From Mermis nigrescens (Eukaryota; Nematoda; Enoplea; Mermithida; Mermithidae), in the NCBI GenBank assembly GCA_036768485.1, contig JAVLUZ010000271.1:1302001-1366000 (forward strand): a stretch of 64,000 bases of DNA, given 5' to 3'. The notes below the pieces were generated by a model. The model did no database searches. It saw only the letters and a program-made list of their open reading frames with translations, and was not told the DNA's origin. This document shows positions 34,500 through 45,212 of this stretch, in pieces; the stretch's first letter is position 1; every line of letters begins with the position of its first letter. The position numbers were made by a program, and so were the translations under genes.

Positions 34500-34985
34500 G
34501 GTGTCCAGTTCTGGACAGAGTTCTACAAGCTAAAGCATCAATATTGATTGAAGTGAAATTTATTATTCAATATTTAAAAATTTATTATTCAAACAAGATC
34601 AATATTCAATGAGCCGTGAGCATTGATTGAAGTGAAATTCATGCAAAGTGAAGCACTGTATGCCTCAGTCATTTATGTATCATCCGCTTTCTAGAGAGGA
34701 AATAAAAAATGTTACAGCTGGTCCATGGGCCAGCTTCTTTAAAGCTAAATCTCAAGAAAATTTCTGGAGGTTTCACGAAACTTTTTCTAAAAAATCTAAA
34801 ATCATAATGACGAATGGAATATAATCGGAATAATCATGAATGTTGTGAACAGTGTTATAATGGAAAGTCATGATTCAAATTTGCCTAATTCATTGACTGA
34901 TTTGTGACTTCTCAAAAACACACAAAAGTGTACCTATGTACATATGTAACGTTCATGTATTCAGTAAAACTTTGTAGTTACATAC
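34500..34985. other. Foldback loop, nothing recognised
   Basis: A short local duplication around AGCATTGATTGAAGTGAAATT (near 34540 and 34618) is the only structure seen. Confidence 0.45.
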
Positions 34986-34989
34986 AACA

Positions 34990-35510
34990 GACATGCTAAT
35001 GGGGGTTTGGGGGAGTCGGAGAGTCCTGACCCCCCAGAATGGAAAATTGGAATATTTTGCAAAAAATTAGGCAAAATAAAGGCTAAAAACGAATGAAAAT
35101 CAAAGATTTCCTTCAAAAGTGCTTGAAGATGACCAGAAACTGTAGATTAACATAGATTTAAGCTATTTTAGCGCTTGTAGCAGTTTTCGACACAATATTG
35201 GCCCCAAGAAGTCTAATTTTTGACCCCCAGACTGGACAAGCTGTGCACCTCTGCACCTGACTCCCTAAAATAGAAAACTGGAAAATTTTCTGGGAAAAAC
35301 AAGACAAAATTAAAGCTAAAAACGGATGAAAATCAAAACTTTTCTTCAAAAGTGCTTGAAATTGATCAGAAACTGTAGAATAATACAGATTTTACACTAT
35401 TTTAGCGTTTATAGCAGTTTTTGACGCAATTTTGGCTCCAAAAAGTCAGATTTTTGATTCCCACAGACCGGCTGACCCCCTCCAGACCAGACCTGCTGTG
35501 CATCCATTGT
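34990..35510 (+). mobile_element. MITE-like repeat family D, copy 2
   Basis: The G-rich start GCTAATGGGGGTTTGGGGG is followed by two ~230-bp direct units (35030-35250 and 35270-35500). Each contains GGAAAATT, AAAGCTAAAAACG, TTCAAAAGTGCTTGAA and CTATTTTAGCG. Confidence 0.7.
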
Positions 35511-35514
35511 TACC

Positions 35515-36135
35515 TACATAAACATACCTACATATGTATTTCATTGCCAATCCTTGTACATAGTTTGCTTAATATCGGAAGCCGCTAGCCGATATGGTTT
35601 ACTATATTAGGGTTGCTATCACAGATTTTTTCGAATTCTCTAGAATTTTTTAGTGACCCTTATTTTTAGTGGCCCTGAGCGACCACCCGGTCCGCCCTCC
35701 TGAAAACAGCTACTACACATGTACATACCTAATACATACTCGTACAAATGTATGCGTACATACAATACATTCCCTAATACGTCCGCCGACGACGCTGCTA
35801 CTATTAGACATGTACATACTACGTACCTGAGGTTTTCGAAAGTTTGAAGTGACTACAAAAGTGTTTTAAACTAATACAATAAATATGATATTCTCTAGTA
35901 TGTTGAGTCATGTAGAGACGTATGCTCGTGTTAATCCGCATTACTGCATCAAAAGTTTAAACCGCTTTTGTAGCCTGTTTCTTGTCGGAAAAATGCAGAA
36001 AACCGCAAAGTTAAATGAAACAGAGTATATACATAGGTACATATTTTTAATTTTATCCTTCATATGTATGTGCATTGAGAGCAGCAATAGCTAAGAAATG
36101 TGGTTGATACTGAACTCACTCGTACCTAAGCAGCA
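35515..36135. other. Foldback loop, second part
   Basis: ACATACCTACATATGTA-type microsatellite steps and no gene. Confidence 0.4.
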
Positions 36136-36139
36136 GGTC

Positions 36140-36411
36140 CACACATGGGCTTGGGGGGAATCTGGGGGGGTCTGGACCCCCCAGACACCAAAATACCCCC
36201 TCCCCTCAGAAATCAAAATACCCCCCCCAGAATTCAATTTTTGAAAATTTTTTTCAGTTTTTTTCGCAATTTTTAGATGCCAGTGGATAGTGCTTGATGA
36301 GAAACGTCGAAAAATTGTGTTTTTATCCCCATACCACCATTTTTAAGGCCATTTTTTGACCTTCAAAAAATCTTGGACCCCACCCCAGAATTTTCTTGCT
36401 GCCCACGTATG
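36140..36411 (+). mobile_element. MITE family A copy 6, ~272 bp
   Basis: Ends CACACATGGGCTTGGGGGG and GCTGCCCACGTATG. The left G/C-run region is expanded. No matching target duplication was found; the right flank (GTACCTACTATAC) is part of a tandem duplication at 36412-36530. Confidence 0.8.
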
Positions 36412-36560
36412 GTACCTACTATACATTTGTTCCATATCTAACACGTTCACAAAGTTATGTACACTGTGGTTGATTCCTGTACTCAATCGTACTATGCAGC
36501 AGGTACCTACTATACATTTATTCCTTATCTAACGCATTCACAAAGTTATTATACATATAC
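36412..36560 (+). repeat. Short tandem duplication
   Basis: GGTACCTACTATACATTT, then TTCC, TATCTAAC and CGTTCACAAAGTTAT occurs twice about 90 bases apart. Confidence 0.75.
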
Positions 36561-36655
36561 TTGCATAGGTAGGTACATGAAATAGGTTTTACAAATATTT
36601 GCATGCCTTTTGTCAGCTCGCTTAGTTTGATCAAGAAGAGCCTCCAAGTCGTGAC

Positions 36656-36901
36656 CATAGGTGGGCAGCACCGAAATTCTGGGGGGGCTGAAAAATTTTC
36701 AAAGGTCAAAAAATAGTCTCAAAAGTGGTCGTATGGAAAAAAACACCATTTTTCGACGTTTCTCATCAAGCACTATCCTATGGCATCGAAAAATTGCTAA
36801 AAAAGCAAAAAAAATTTTCTGGGGGGTATTTTGATTTCTGGGGGAGGTATTTCAACTTCTGGGGGGGGTTGCATACCCCCCAACCCCCACGCCTATGTGT
36901 G
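36656..36901 (-). mobile_element. MITE family A copy 7, 246 bp
   Basis: The best-preserved copy. Ends are CATAGGTGGGCAGCACC and GCCTATGTGTG, with an exact target duplication GTCGTGAC (36648-36655 and 36902-36909). It lies just inside the right arm of the foldback. Confidence 0.92.
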
Positions 36902-36939
36902 GTCGTGACCTATAGCCATCATTCTCATTTCCACCACCT

Positions 36940-37650
36940 TGCTGTAATCTTTTTAACCCTGGCTCGCTGCATGAAATCGCACAACAATAGAACATCCTTA
37001 TTACTGTAGCGCCCAACTTCATCCTTTCTCAACAGCCGGCAATTGGATTCATCAAACACTGAAGAAATTGGTCGTTTCTTCACTGCAAAATAAAGAATTA
37101 ATCCCATGCCATAAAAAATATTAATACTGTAAGCCATATATGTTATAAAAAACTTTATTACTGTAAGGCCTGCAAAAAATAGACCTAGTGAACATAAGAT
37201 TACTGTAGTTTTTTAACACCGGCTTGGTGCATGGAATTGCTCGACACTAGAACACCCTTATTACTGTAGCGCCCGACTTCGTAGCTGCTTAACGGCCGGT
37301 GATTGATTTTGCCAAACAGTGAAGAAATCGAAACATCCTTCATCATGCACAACTATTTAGCGTACTGTAAAAAATATCATTACTGTAAGACATATACATA
37401 CATGCAGTTTAATTTTTAGCTTACTGTTGATCGGTTTATATTGTTTTTATCACTGTAACATCTAATGCGTTTTAATTTAATTTAAAAATGTCGCTAGTGA
37501 AATCTGCGTATTTGAAAGTATCAAGGAATCAGAGGCGCAAGTACTATCATACGCTAAATTATAATATATATACAATTACTGTAGATACTAAACGTGTACA
37601 CACACAAAAGATGGGTTGGGTGTGCACCAGGCACAGGAATACCCCTCATG
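36940..37650 (-). repeat. Right arm of the 4.1-kb foldback
   Basis: Inverted partner of 33546-34262, with TTATTACTGTAGCGCCC blocks at about 36998 and 37260. The arms differ by scattered substitutions and small indels, so this is an old but still alignable hairpin. It could also be read as two oppositely oriented copies of one repeat. Confidence 0.85.
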
Positions 37651-37684
37651 TGTCTTTGTACTTGATGTAATTGTGTAGTCTGTT

Positions 37685-37890
37685 TGTCACTCGCTATTGG
37701 TTTTTTACCGGCATTCGTGTAGCTGGTTCACATATGTATCAACATTGTCATAAGGGCGTATGTATGCAGTCGGTAGCATCTGAGGAAACGAGAGAAAGTT
37801 GCTGGCAGTCGGCTTCGAAACGTGGACCTCTTGCTTTAAAGTCCAGAACCATAACCAATCGACTAACGCTGGTTTATTTCTTTCTCTGAA
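37685..37890 (-). mobile_element. tRNA-like SINE fragment
   Basis: On the minus strand, TAGTCGATTGGTTATGG resembles a pol III A box, then CTGGACTTTAAAGC sits at the anticodon-arm position, then ACGTTTCGAAGCC resembles a B box (GGTTCGANNCC). The tail ending ACATATGTGAACCAGCTACA recurs at 39599-39640 on the plus strand. It does not fold as an intact tRNA, so I read it as a tRNA-derived SINE. Confidence 0.45.
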
Positions 37891-37974
37891 TCTGTAAGTA
37901 TGCTTAAACCATCGCATTCAATCGGACCTGAAGGATTATGCGCCTACTTTTTGAAGAAACTTAAGAGAGTTCTG

Positions 37975-39065
37975 CTATTACCTTTAAAAACAATTTCCAA
38001 TGTTTCATACAGAACAGGAAGGATATCTGATTCATGGCGTAAAGCGCTGGTTGTTCCCTAACACAAAAAAGGGATATGTCTTCAGTTGAAAATTATCGTT
38101 CTGTCTCTTTATGTTGCGTCGCCTGCAAACTAGTGGAATTCATTGTAAATAAGTCCCTCGTTAACTACTTAGATAAATATAATTTGTTAACTGAGCGACA
38201 GTTTAGCTTCAGGAAAAATAAATCATGCGCATTAAAATTATAAAATTGTAAAAATAAGAGGTCAAAATATTGTTCCACAGGGTAGTATCTTAGGTCCTAT
38301 CCTCTTTTAATTTTTGTTTATGATTTGGGTGATCTCCAACAACGCAGTAATTTTGCTTTTTTTTGCTGATGATGTGAAAGTCTGGAATCTTTTCTCAAAT
38401 TTTTTGACTCTTCAAGCAGACTTAAATTATAATTAGAAATGAGCCAATACTTGGCAATTACAAATTTCAATAATTAAATGTGCAGTCTTATATTTAGGTA
38501 AATCAAATCCTAAGCATTCTTATTACTTAAATGATTCCATCTTGCCCCTCAATGCGACCTACATTAAAGATTTAGGTGTTTTTCTGAACTCTGACCTTAC
38601 TTCCAGATTACGATGTGAATATATTGTGAAAATTGTAGTTAGCCATTTAATCTTAGGCAGTTTTGTTTCTAAAGATAAATCTCTACTTCTTTAAGCCTTT
38701 GTTACTTATGTTAGACCTGTACTTGAATACGGATTGGTTGTTTCGAACCCTTTCTACATTGCGACATAGATTCTGTTGAGGGTGTCCAACGTAGGTTTAC
38801 AAAACGACTTTTTAATCGAATCAAGGCGTTTATTTAATGACCTCACTTTAGCTTTTTCTATTATTATATTTGATATTCTGCCTTTTGAGGATTTCTTTAC
38901 ATTTAATACTAATTCAAATCGAGCAATGAATTCTTTTAAGCTTTTTGTTAATCGGGCAAACAAAACTGCAGAAAATTTGAATTTTGTAATCGAGTAATCT
39001 CCGTTTGGAATTCTCTACCTGAGGAAGTTAGAAGTGCTCCAAATAAACATGTTTTCTTTTAATAG
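37975..39065 (+). pseudogene. Non-LTR retrotransposon reverse transcriptase, dead
   Basis: Broken frames carry the RT signature in order: SSVENYRSVSLCCVACKLVE (about 38077), LLTERQFSFRKNKS, VPQGSILGPILF (about 38272), FADDVKVW with the catalytic Asp pair (about 38355), KDLGVFLNSDLTSR, then VRPVLEYGLVVSNPFY and QRRFTKRLFNR. This order is that of the Jockey/CR1-type LINE group. Stops and frameshifts occur throughout, and the endonuclease part upstream is missing, consistent with 5' truncation. Confidence 0.85.
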
Positions 39066-39354
39066 ATTAAAAAGGGTTAATCTGAATCATTCAATTCAGG
39101 GGCATAAATAAGCGCAATTTATGTACTGCCTTTACGTTATCCCGCTTTCCTCGACTATTTATGTATTTTATTGACATGTCTTTCTGTGCATGTTTATATT
39201 TCATCTTTTTTCCGTTACTTATCAATGTATTAATGTTACTTGGTTTGTTGTCGATCAGCGAATAAATTTGTAATTAGTAATTTGTAATAAAGAATGCAAG
39301 GTGTTCGTAATTTTTCGCATTGCTTTACCAGCTGATTAGGCTTAGGTTTAGTAT

Positions 39355-39485
39355 CATGGACTGACCAAAATGTTGGTGCCAGTGTTTAAAATAAGCCTGA
39401 GTGATGGGATGCGACGCGAGTTGCATGCATCCCATTACTCAGGCTCATTTCAAAAGCTGGCACTAACATTTTGGTCAGTCACATG
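39355..39485. mobile_element. Foldback MITE family G, copy 2
   Basis: Arms CATGGACTGACCAAAATGTT and its near-perfect inverse at 39466-39485 give a ~60-bp stem around a GCATGC-containing centre. GCTGGCAC/GGTGCCAG corresponds to the family ends. Confidence 0.8.
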
Positions 39486-39489
39486 ACTC

Positions 39490-40040
39490 TACAGAAACAA
39501 TCTGAGCACTGCTTATTTGTTTTCGACTTGACTTAAATCGAACCAGTTAGGTGGCAGCTTTCACGGATACTACTTGCTGTATACGTACTTATAACGTGGC
39601 TATCTCAATACATATGTGAACCAGCTACATCAATGCCGTTTTAACTATGTAAACTGATCGCTGCTTTTCAAGACATAATTCTAGCCGACTATGCCATCAC
39701 CAGTTAAAAAGATTGTATTTGTGAAAATTAGAGGATTATTAACAAAAATCAAACAAGAAAATACAGTTAAAAATTGAATTTTTTTCATAAAGTCCAATAA
39801 ACTAATGTTTATTGCAAGCTATGCACATCACACCACACGACTTTTTAAGCTAGTTTTTTTAGGTCACATGGTTTTTAGTTCTCAATTAAATTTTGCTGGT
39901 TTTTTGTATTTTTCACTTTTGATCGAATTGTTTTCAAGACAGAAAATTTGTGAAATTGGTTCATTATCCATAAGATGGGTCTCTGACTGGAAATTGTTCT
40001 GATTATATGAGTTCATAGATTGGTCGTAGCATTTGTGATG
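39490..40040. other. Interior of H2, nothing recognised
   Basis: Apart from the SINE-tail match at 39599-39640, AT-rich DNA without a supported gene. Confidence 0.4.
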
Positions 40041-40419
40041 ATGATATCATGTGTCTTGATGAATCATTGTTACTCTCCGATGAAGCCTTGTTTAATGTGC
40101 AAAACGTTTTTAATGTGGTAGATATTTACCTGCAGTAGTTGATTTGAATAAATTTTAGCCGCTTTCTTATTTATCAACTGTATACATCATTTGTCCGGTT
40201 TTGTCCGGAATTTACCTGTGCTTTTGACCGGTTTTTAATGTTGGTTTGTTCGGTTGGTCTTTTTAGAGTTTGCAACACTGGATGGAATCGCAGTGGGATC
40301 AGGGTTAGCAAGGCCGAGTTTTTTGAATCTAGATTTGTTGTGGTTTTTTTGGTGCAAAAAATCATTGGGTTTTGGGTTTTTTGGGTTTTTTATCCACGTA
40401 GACTGAAATGAATACTGTA

Positions 40420-40660
40420 GTAGTAACAAGTCATCAATACGAGAAAGAAGCAAATAAAAAAGAAAAAGGAAAATGAGGAAAAAAATAAATAAGTAAATAA
40501 ATAGATAAATAAAACAGCAAATACTAAAAAAAGAAAAGAGAAAAAATTGAAAAAAGAGAAGAAAGAGAGAAGAAAGAAAGACAGATATAAGGTGCATCAT
40601 GCTATTAGTAAGAAAGAAACAAAAAGGACGCGTGAAATAGCACAAGTGTACCTAAAAAAT
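40420..40660 (+). repeat. A-rich repeat shared with 63420
   Basis: AAGTCATCAATACGAGAAAG followed by a purine-rich (AAGAAAA/AAATAAATA) tract. The same opening and tract occur at 63427 and onwards. The long minus-strand frame over it is low-complexity Phe/Leu and not a protein. Confidence 0.7.
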
Positions 40661-40839
40661 TATATTATGAGATTACATGTATAATGAGGCGCAAAAGTCT
40701 AATTGAAAAGAAAAAATAGGTAGGATTATAAAATGAAAACTTAGATAGAAAAGAAAAAGGAAAAAATGGAACGCAAAAATCATATCAACAGACGAGGTCA
40801 TCAGAGAGGGACTAGGTTGCTACATAGCATCAGGCAGGT

Positions 40840-41060
40840 CCGAGTCCGGATCCCAGAAATTTTTAAGAAATATCAGAAAATTTTAATAAATTGAATAACA
40901 TATAGTAAAAAATTGAGTATATGGTGCAAGTGCCGAAAATTTGACACTTGAGCAAACAGGTGGCAAATAACGCTCAAAGCAGCTTGTTTTGTGGGAATCG
41001 TAGGTGCACAAGGTCAGGATCGGCAGGGAGGGTAAAATCCCAGAAATCCAAAAGAGTAAA
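40840..41060 (+). mobile_element. MITE family B fragment
   Basis: GAGTATATGGTGCAAGTGCC and the following TTTGACACTTGAGCAAA and AACGCTCAAA match the middle of family B. A second fragment with TGCGAAGCGCCAGAAAAATG lies at 41260-41400. Confidence 0.55.
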
Positions 41061-41399
41061 TTCAACCTTCACAATTTTTTACGGTTTAAACGATCAAAAT
41101 AGTCAAAATAGCCTATATAAACCGTTTTTTCTTGATAATATCGCATTTTTAAAGCATATTTAATTCATTTTGACTTTATTATATCACTTTTAACACTTAA
41201 AAATACAGAAATTTATCGATTTTTTTTTAGTATAAAGTATATAAAAGTACTAATCCAATGCGAAGCGCCAGAAAAATGTTGACATTTTTTACTGTTTTTT
41301 ACCTCAAAAATGATGCAAAAAACGTTCTGTCAGCTCAATATTGCCGAATAGTACCTGTCTGACTTACACTTCAGCGGGGGTTATACCCTTTCTCCCCCT

Positions 41400-42425
41400 A
41401 CGTGCATGTAAGGTACGAATGTGTAAGAAATTTTGCATTGAATTTTAGGTGAAAATTCGCTTGCAAGTATTATCAAACTTATTGGACAGACTTATTTTAC
41501 TACGTACTTACCACTTGACGCGTCGGGCGCCGTGTTGGGCATCGGCGGCTGTATTAACAACGACTCTAAATTGAGCTCGGTCCATAGATAAGGTTTTCAG
41601 GTGTTGATTAGAATTAATTTGAAAAACTATGCAAGCTACGCTTGGTTCCTGATCTGATGGTATCGGTGTATGCATTCCTCTTTAGAAAGGGGCCTTATCT
41701 AAATACCTATATATGTTTATTGATTGCACGGTTTTTATGTACACGGCAAAGATTTTTTGCCGATGTATAAAGACTTTTCCCAATGTACAAAGACTTTTCG
41801 GGGCCGTCTTTGAACACGTACAAAGATGTTTGGAAAGACAAAAATTGTTAAAAAAAGTCCGAAATTCCCAAAAAAATTTATGTGCTTCGCGCCGAAATGA
41901 GTGACTCCTTGTTCTATATCTCTTTATGATGGCATAAATTGCATTTAGAAAGCAGAAATACCAAACTTTTCCGTTGTTTTAAGAATTTTTTAGTATTGTT
42001 TGTCATCAGAAACTCAGAAATTGGCTAAAATACACTCCCAAAGGTCTAAAAACACTGTTCTACCACACTGACGCTATTATACCATATAAAAGTACCCAAA
42101 AATTTGCTTGTACAAAATGTTCAAAGACCTTTGGGGACCATCCTTTAGTTCTTAGTATAATAGGTTGACACCTACCCCTAACCATGGGACATGCTATAAG
42201 ATATACCGATGTATGCAGTAGCGCTCGTTCATGGTTTTTCTGGGTTTTTGCATGCGCTGATTCCTTTGGTGACACTTTTAGGCTGCAAAGGTAAGCTCAT
42301 AAGCGAGTAAAACATACCTAAGCGTGATAAACTGCGAGTTTTCTTTATGACCTTAATCTGATGCCCATAGTTTAACATTGGCAGATCTTGACCAATGTCC
42401 TAGGCTTTGGCTTAGTTACGTGCAT
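41400..42425. other. Intergenic, no gene seen
   Basis: A patch of repeated ACAAAGACTTTTCCCAATG-type steps (41740-41830) and TTCGCGCC near 41888. No supported ORF. Confidence 0.45.
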
Positions 42426-42428
42426 TCA

Positions 42429-42542
42429 CATTGGTGTCAGTGCATGGGCTAAGCCTGAAATAAATGGGGCGAAAATTGCTTCGCTTGCTCCGCAATCTTC
42501 GCCATATTTTTGGCTTAGGCTTAGCCCATGTCTGGCACCAAT
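42429..42542. mobile_element. Foldback MITE family G, copy 3
   Basis: Ends CATTGGTGTCAGTGCATGG and CCATGTCTGGCACCAATC, with inner arms GGGCTAAGCC and GGCTTAGCCC. The loop contains GAAAATTGCTTCGCTTGC. Confidence 0.75.
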
Positions 42543-42861
42543 CTAAATTCTCAAGCAATCCCAGAAACTTCCTTAGGTAATCGGTTGCTTGTGAGACGCG
42601 GTAAACATAAATGGTTCACATGTAACTTCTTTACTTACTCACAATCAGGTGCCTGTTAAAAGACCTCTCTCGCTTCCTTGTTAAGTTGGGCAAGGAATGG
42701 GTAGTCAGCACACTTGGGTGTGGTGCAGGATGGGGGAACCCCTGAGAATCCTGCAGTCACCCAAATCGATAGAACCCCAGAATTGGATTGTCGGCATGCT
42801 TTTTGGAATTTTTGTCAGTTCTTGTAAAGAGTCCTATAATATATGGTGGTCCTAGATATTA

Positions 42862-43915
42862 CCGGAAAATCGCTCACCAACAATTGCTCAACAACAATAG
42901 CTCCCAACAATTGCTCGCCAACAATTGCTCGACCAATAATTGCTCGCCTGGCAATTGCTCGCCTAGCAAGTGCTCGCCTAGCAAGTCTGCCTCGCCTAGC
43001 AATAGCTCGCCGAACTATTGCTCGCCAAACTATTGCTCGCCGAACTATTGCTCGCCGAACAATAATTCGCCACAATATCGCTCCCAGTAATTGCTCGCCA
43101 ATTACTTGTCAAGTTTGACTCACTTACCTGAATTAACACGCTTGCTTTTCATTAAGTGTCATTTTATTTATCTAAAATCATGCGCGTTACAAGGGAGATT
43201 GGGTGCTGGATTCCCCAGCCAATCAGCTGTCCCTCGTCTGCTCCATCACAAAAACAGAAAAATTGCATTTTTTAGCAATTTTAGATGACTTTCCTATATT
43301 TTTGAGCAAAAATTGAAGGCCATTTACCCTTCACCGTAAGTGGGCAGCTGTCTCCAGCATCGTTAACTTTGAGCCATAACATTTAAGAGCCACTAAGTGC
43401 AATAAAATTCCTTGCGGGCAATCAGATCATAAATGTAATGGCTCAAAATTATATATGGTGGAGACAGCCGACCGTTTAAGGTGAACGGTTAAATAGATGT
43501 CAATTTTTGCTCGAAAACAGCAAAAGCCATCTACAAATGACCTAAAAATGCAATTTGTCGCCTAAATCTTGTGATGGGGCTAGATCGAGGTGGGGCTGAC
43601 TCTGGTTGAGGAATCCATCACCTAATCTCCCCTGTAACACTAATGATTTAATTAAATAGGATGACACTTTTTTGAAAGCAAGTGTTACTACATAAACCGA
43701 GTAAAGTTTGACAAGCAATTGACGAGCAATTGTTTTGGCGAACAAATTGTTAGGCGAGCAATTGTTCGGCGAACAAGTGTTCCGTGAGCTATTGCTCCGC
43801 GAGCAATTGTCCGGCGAGCAATTGCTAGGCGAGCAATTGTTAGGCGAGCAGTCGTTAGGCGAGTAATTGTTGGAGAGCATTTGTTGTCGAGCTATTGATG
43901 GCGAGCAATTTTCCG
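42862..43915. mobile_element. 1.05-kb foldback with TTGCTCGCC arrays
   Basis: Both ends carry CCGGAAAAT(C/T)GCTC, then an array of ~12-14-bp units (CAATTGCTCGCC and variants) of about 240 bases (42875-43110 and, inverted, 43710-43910). Matching unique arms follow (AAGTTTGACTCACTTACC, ATCATGCGCGTTACAAGGG, TTTTTGAGCAAAAATTGA, and partners at 43500-43700). The hinge is at about 43380-43440. No coding content; the long NNCSP-type frames are repeat translations. Confidence 0.85.
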
Positions 43916-43929
43916 GACACGGGTCTTAG

Positions 43930-45070
43930 CGGCGTGCATTTTTACAACATAAAATGCCATTTTGACCCTTTTGGGCCTTTAAAAATGTTGCTATAGAGTA
44001 CCGATGCAATGAAACGATTGAATTCAATTCTAAACCGCAATTTATCCAATAACGTGCCTGTTTTTTGGCCACGCTTGATGAGATAGCTCGACCACTGTAC
44101 AAAATAATGTTTTTGCAGTAAACTGCTCATTTAATTAAAAATTTGCGTGGATGAGTAAATTTCCTAAATCAATTTCAAAAACCTTCCTGCAAAATCTTGT
44201 ATCTCCTGTACTCTTTCGATATTTTTGGGGTTTCATTCCATCCTTCTGAATTTACAGAGTTCACTTAACAAAAGTTGCTTTGTTTTAAATCCTCTTTTCT
44301 ATTGACAGAACAGAAAACCTGAAGCAGAATATTTGCTTGAATACAGATTTGTGATTTTCTTGCTAATTTTGAACAATGAAGGACAATTTTATGCGCTTAT
44401 TTCTTTTTAGTATCTTTAGTCATGACTCATATTTAAGCGCGAAACATTTATAGGTACACAAAATCAAGATATACTTTTTTGCTCATGAAAATTTTTAACC
44501 AAAGAGCTAATGAGTGCGTAGTGTGAATGTTAAAAGAAATTCGGTCTTTCTCAAGCAAGCAATTAAAAATTTCAACCTTCAAAATTTAATCAAAATGTTA
44601 ATTCATATGATGCGTTTTGTGATGCTTCTTCATTTTATGTTATCGCTAATGATGTTGATTAATGATGTTGTTCGAAAACATGTTTTAAGACTTTTTCATC
44701 ATTTTACACCATACATAGCGTTTTGTTGTGAACGATCGAAATTGTGTAAGACTTGTGTTGCATACAAGTCACGCGCGTATATTATCTATAGTTAATTAAC
44801 AGAAGATGTCATCGAGTAAAGATTGCAGTGTAAGTCGGATAAAGTGCCGGAAATCACCCATGCAAAAGAAAATATTATGAAAAAATGATTAAAGCTATTT
44901 TTCAATTGCCGCAAAATTTCACGGCTTAACGACATATGTATCTTCATAGCTTTCTATTAACCACTAACCTGGAATCGGAAAGTTTGAAAGTTTTGGCCTT
45001 TCATCCGTAGCTGATCTTGTACACCGGCAAAAGGGCGATGAGAGACAACTGATTTTGAATGGGGTGGGGT
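43930..45070. other. Intergenic, no gene seen
   Basis: AT-rich DNA. The frame at 44514-44795 is Met/Leu-rich without a recognisable domain or splice context. Confidence 0.4.
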
Positions 45071-45074
45071 GGAG

Positions 45075-45212
45075 ATCATACCTGGGCATGCGGGTTTGGG
45101 CAGTGCTAGAAGAGAAACGTTGAAAAATTGTGTTTTTTTCGCCGTACCACCATTTTTAAGGCCATTTTTAGACCTTTGAAAAAATCTTGCACCCACAGAA
45201 CTTTGGTGCGGA
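45075..45212 (+). mobile_element. MITE family A copy 8, internally deleted
   Basis: A left end of CTGGGCATGCGGGTTTGGG type, then directly the right half (CGTTGAAAAATTGTG to CAGAACTTTGGTGCGG). The middle is missing. It overlaps the 3' end of the minus-strand ORF described next. Confidence 0.7.

Larger units (their letters stand above)
33190..40280 (+). mobile_element. hAT-like element H2, ~7.1 kb with nested insertions
   Basis: Left end CACTGTTGCCAACTTGTCCGG-type and right end TTTGCAACACTG, bounded by an exact 8-bp target duplication GATGGAAT (33182-33189 and 40281-40288). The last ~230 bases (40050-40280) match the 3' end of H1, including GATGAAGCCTTGTTTAATG and AATAAATTTTAGCCGCTTT. Its interior is almost entirely later insertions: foldback, MITEs, SINE and non-LTR retrotransposon. 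It begins 20 bases after H1 ends. Confidence 0.85.

Noticed and set aside
37775..37870. Functional tRNA gene on the minus strand
   Set aside because: A- and B-box-like segments are present, but the acceptor stem does not pair and the B box departs from GGTTCGANNCC. A SINE remnant fits better.
24128..40288. Shared target preference: CGATGGAA at 24128 and GATGGAAT at 33182
   Set aside because: The two duplications overlap by seven bases but are offset by one and belong to different elements; chance is the simpler reading.
40235..40660. 136-codon Phe/Leu-rich minus-strand ORF resembling a membrane protein
   Set aside because: Translation of an A/G-rich simple tract (T/C-rich on the minus strand); it also spans the H2 terminus and target duplication.
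42788..43880. NNCSPNNCSP-like repeat proteins on both strands
   Set aside because: Direct translations of the TTGCTCGCC array in a foldback; open frames on both strands are repeat artefacts.
44514..44795. 93-codon plus-strand ORF with MLIHMMRFVMLLHFMLSLMM
   Set aside because: Met/Leu-rich stretch from ATGATG/TTGATG steps; no domain and no splice context.
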